A stretch of DNA of 64,000 bases, from assembly GCA_016584305.1 (NCBI GenBank), contig JACEEZ010004901.1, forward strand, positions 172,014-236,013, in the 5' to 3' direction. Origin of the DNA: Chionoecetes opilio. Lineage: Eukaryota > Arthropoda > Malacostraca > Decapoda > Majidae. The notes under the pieces were generated by a model. It had not been told where the DNA came from and ran no database searches. It worked only from the letters and a program-made list of their open reading frames with translations. Positions 1 through 64,000 of the stretch are shown here, piece by piece. The number at the start of each line of letters is the position of its first letter. Positions within the stretch are counted from its first letter, which is position 1. Made by a program: the position numbers and the translations under genes.

Positions 1-126
1 TGTGTGGCAAAGACCAAGGAAATGCAGGTGATCGAATGAAGGTTGATCCTCGAAAATGGTGTGTCCACGTTGGAGGTCCACGTCACACCTATAACACACA
101 TCCCTCCCCCCCCCCCACCTACAACT

Positions 127-162
<36 letters not shown>

Positions 163-229
163 GCCGCTGCGTCTCCATTCGGCCAACGAGTCTCCGTACA
201 CGTGTCACTCACCACACACCCCACCCACA

Positions 230-278
<49 letters not shown>

Positions 279-427
279 CTCGCACCTGTGTAGTTCAAAC
301 ATCAGGAACATCTGTTTGGGCGCAGGTGGCGGGGCTCCATAATGACCGAGTCTGAATGAACGAACCATACCTGGCTTAGTGCCTTGAAATTAATGATGTT
401 TATATATCATATCCATGCACATGTTTG
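1..427. other. Intron/upstream: CA microsatellites
   Basis: (CA)n at about 130-160 and 226-275. No coding exon with a proper splice frame could be joined to the stalk. Confidence 0.75.
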
Positions 428-1120
428 CAGTGGCGTACCCAGAAAGTTAAAAAGGTGGGGACATTTACCTTTATTTTACTGTACAGCCCATGATTTTGGC
501 CGTATATCTGGCGGGTTAGTGCCAATGTTATGATCGCTTTGAGGCCATATGGAATGAGTATACGACAAAAATATGGCATATTTCAAAGTGATTTTTAAGT
601 ATTCTGTGACACTGAGTTATGATCGTCTCCAATAACCTTATAGGTACTAAAATTCAAACGCTCACATTTCGGTCAAAGAATTTTACAACTGTAGTAAACT
701 AATAACTATAACATTAAACGAGTATTAGCTTAATCATTATAATAATCTCATTTTGATTACAAACTATTAAAAGACAAGACATATCCAACATAATTTTCTT
801 GCTGATAATTATAATTATAATTCAGCTGAAACAAATGAAGTTGCTGAGCAGTTCCTAGAGGAAGTAAGAAATAAAGATAAAATAAGAAAGCTGACATATT
901 TGAGATACCACTGAATATAATACATAAGCAGATGATTCAGGTATGCATTATATTCTAAGCTGGATTTTAAAACTGTTTTGTTGTCTGCATAAAGTAGTGC
1001 GGGGAATGTAAGTAATCAGCGAAAGTATAATTTTAATGTTATTTGAGGAATATTATTTTTGCAAAAGGTGGGGGCCATGGCCGAATGCCCCCCCCCCCCC
1101 CCCCCCTCAGTACGCCACTG
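428..1120. mobile_element. hAT-like MITE with intact 8-bp target duplication
   Basis: Ends CAGTGGCGTACCCAG and, reverse-complemented, CAGTGGCGTACTGAG. Flanked by CATGTTTG at 420-427 and 1121-1128. Subterminal G-rich (gtgggg) blocks are also inverted; a C run of about 20 bp sits at the right end. The interior is AT-rich without a transposase. Confidence 0.9.
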
Positions 1121-1128
1121 CATGTTTG

Positions 1129-1295
1129 TAGCTATGCTGTGTGTATCGCCAAATAATTATTATACGAGAGAGTTACTGTGCGGGATATTTACGATCACAG
1201 TAGTCAGCAGAATGTATTGTATAGTGAACGCAGTGAGTCATGGGGGAAAGGATGTATATGAATCTACATAAGTATATCTACTTGATTTCTATATC

Positions 1296-1326
<31 letters not shown>

Positions 1327-1785
1327 CTAAATGTATTATTATTATTATTATCATTTTACTACAATAAATTTTTCGTTTTCATCATAATTATCGTTGTTAT
1401 TATCACTATCATCATTATCATCATCATCGTATCATTATTACAAACATCATTATTATAAATACTTCTATAATGATAATAATTACACTCATCATCATCATCA
1501 TCATGGACATTATTGACTCTTGACATTATCATTTTTGTTTCCTTAATTAATAATCTGTATGTAATAGTGTCTATAAGGTCTTGTCATGGCAGTTTTCCCT
1601 CCATATTTAGTCAATACAGTCTTATCACATCATTCTTCTTTCCTTCTTATTAGATTCTTTTTTCTTTTTTAAACCTTCTCCCTTCTTCCTTCTTGTTCAT
1701 ATTCTTCTTCTTCTTCTTCCTTCTTCTTTAGTCTGTACCTGTCATGTACGTAGATCTTGTAACACCTTTCTATATCTCTTCCCAG
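1129..1785. other. Intron: ATT/ATC triplet repeat and pyrimidine tract
   Basis: 1288-1505 is a degenerate TTA/TCA triplet repeat; 1620-1735 is pyrimidine-rich with ttcttc words leading to the stalk exon acceptor. Confidence 0.8.
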
Positions 1786-63585
<61,800 letters not shown>

Positions 63586-63704
63586 GTGAGTCTCATGTTT
63601 GTGTCCAGTGAATGACCCTCTGCCATAAGTTGCTGCTGCTGCTGCTTCACTGCACTGCCAAACCATCCTCTTGAAAGCATGCTGTGTCTAGTATAGTTTC
63701 TTTC

Positions 63705-64000
63705 TTTTATGTTTGAGCCTATAGCGCCTATGAGCTTTTATTTCCTTCAGGGCTCGGATGGTTGGTCCTTCAGATTCTTATTTGAGGGATGGGATGGTTG
63801 GCCCTCGCCTGTGGTTGTACTGGCAGGATTTTTGATTGTGACACCTGTGACGATACAAGACTCATGCTGCTCACTTATGTCCCATGATGCACGTGCTGTT
63901 GAAGACATGCAGGGTTGATGGGCAGCATGTGGGTAGTCTTCAGTCATTTGATGATTGCATAAAGTTGCCCCCAGTAGGACTAGAACACAGGACTTTGAGC
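63705..64000 (-). mobile_element. Dispersed repeat, possibly an antisense tRNA-derived SINE
   Basis: The minus strand from 64000 reads gctcaaagtcctgtgttcta gtcctactgg, a plausible B box. The other end (tgagcctatagcgcctatga) recurs at 48648-48672. No clear A box is within the window. Confidence 0.5.

Noticed and set aside
1..40. Possible upstream cubilin exon ending at aatgcag|gtgatc
   Set aside because: A donor-like word exists, but the preceding 25 bp are too short to judge and cannot be tied to the stalk.

Overview
The window is eukaryotic genomic DNA, almost certainly from an arthropod. A decapod crustacean is my best guess, because of the very dense dinucleotide repeats, the tRNA-derived SINEs and the decapod-like non-LTR retrotransposons. 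That assignment is inference; no species marker is present. Essentially one host gene is visible: a cubilin-like endocytic receptor on the + strand that fills the window and continues past both ends. I placed 61 coding exons (about 10.2 kb of coding sequence, roughly 3,390 codons) between 1786 and 63585. Reading frame and splice phase are continuous except at one broken EGF exon.

Domain layout. 1786-4452: three exons of heptad-like sequence matching the N-terminal trimerisation stalk. 6655-13657: eight EGF positions, the eighth degraded. 14053-63585: CUB domains 1 to 24. By recall, the order matches human cubilin one to one, including the unusual CUB13 that lacks its first disulfide in both. 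The signal peptide, promoter and first exon(s) lie left of the window and about three CUB domains lie right of it. Most CUB domains use the same two introns: phase 1 just before the domain and phase 0 just before the V-R-D-G-like strand.

The introns hold nearly all remaining DNA and are packed with repeats. Minisatellites: 2565-4170, 18160-19345, 19445-19673, 23440-24890, 32535-33850, 29900-31090, 41088-41275, 46981-47372 and 57285-57485. Long CA, CT and AT tracts are common. Non-LTR retrotransposons include a Jockey-like family (6964-7690, 21894-22856, 30390-30645, 42541-44577), an RNase-H-bearing family (6871-8450, 41790-42130), a CR1/L2-like family (52581-55440 and many 3' ends) and RTE-like scraps. 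Three or more tRNA-derived SINE families occur. DNA transposons and MITEs include several with intact terminal inverted repeats and target-site duplications: 428-1120 and 17256-17778 hAT-like; 16881-17941, 30267-30977, 41556-42311 and 45069-45483 pogo/Tigger-like; 8688-9158 and 35020-35257 TA-inserting; 14760-15793 an unclassified foldback element. Several are nested inside one another.

Biologically, cubilin is a large peripheral membrane receptor that works with Amnionless to take up filtered proteins in nephrocytes or kidney-like cells. In an arthropod a nephrocyte or antennal-gland role is the natural inference. I found no RNA gene, CRISPR array, bacterial-type operon or second host gene. 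The most unusual material is structural: nested TIR elements, arrays of GAA/TTT-loop hairpins, LINE tails merging into CA repeats, a GC-AG intron, and a damaged EGF8 exon.
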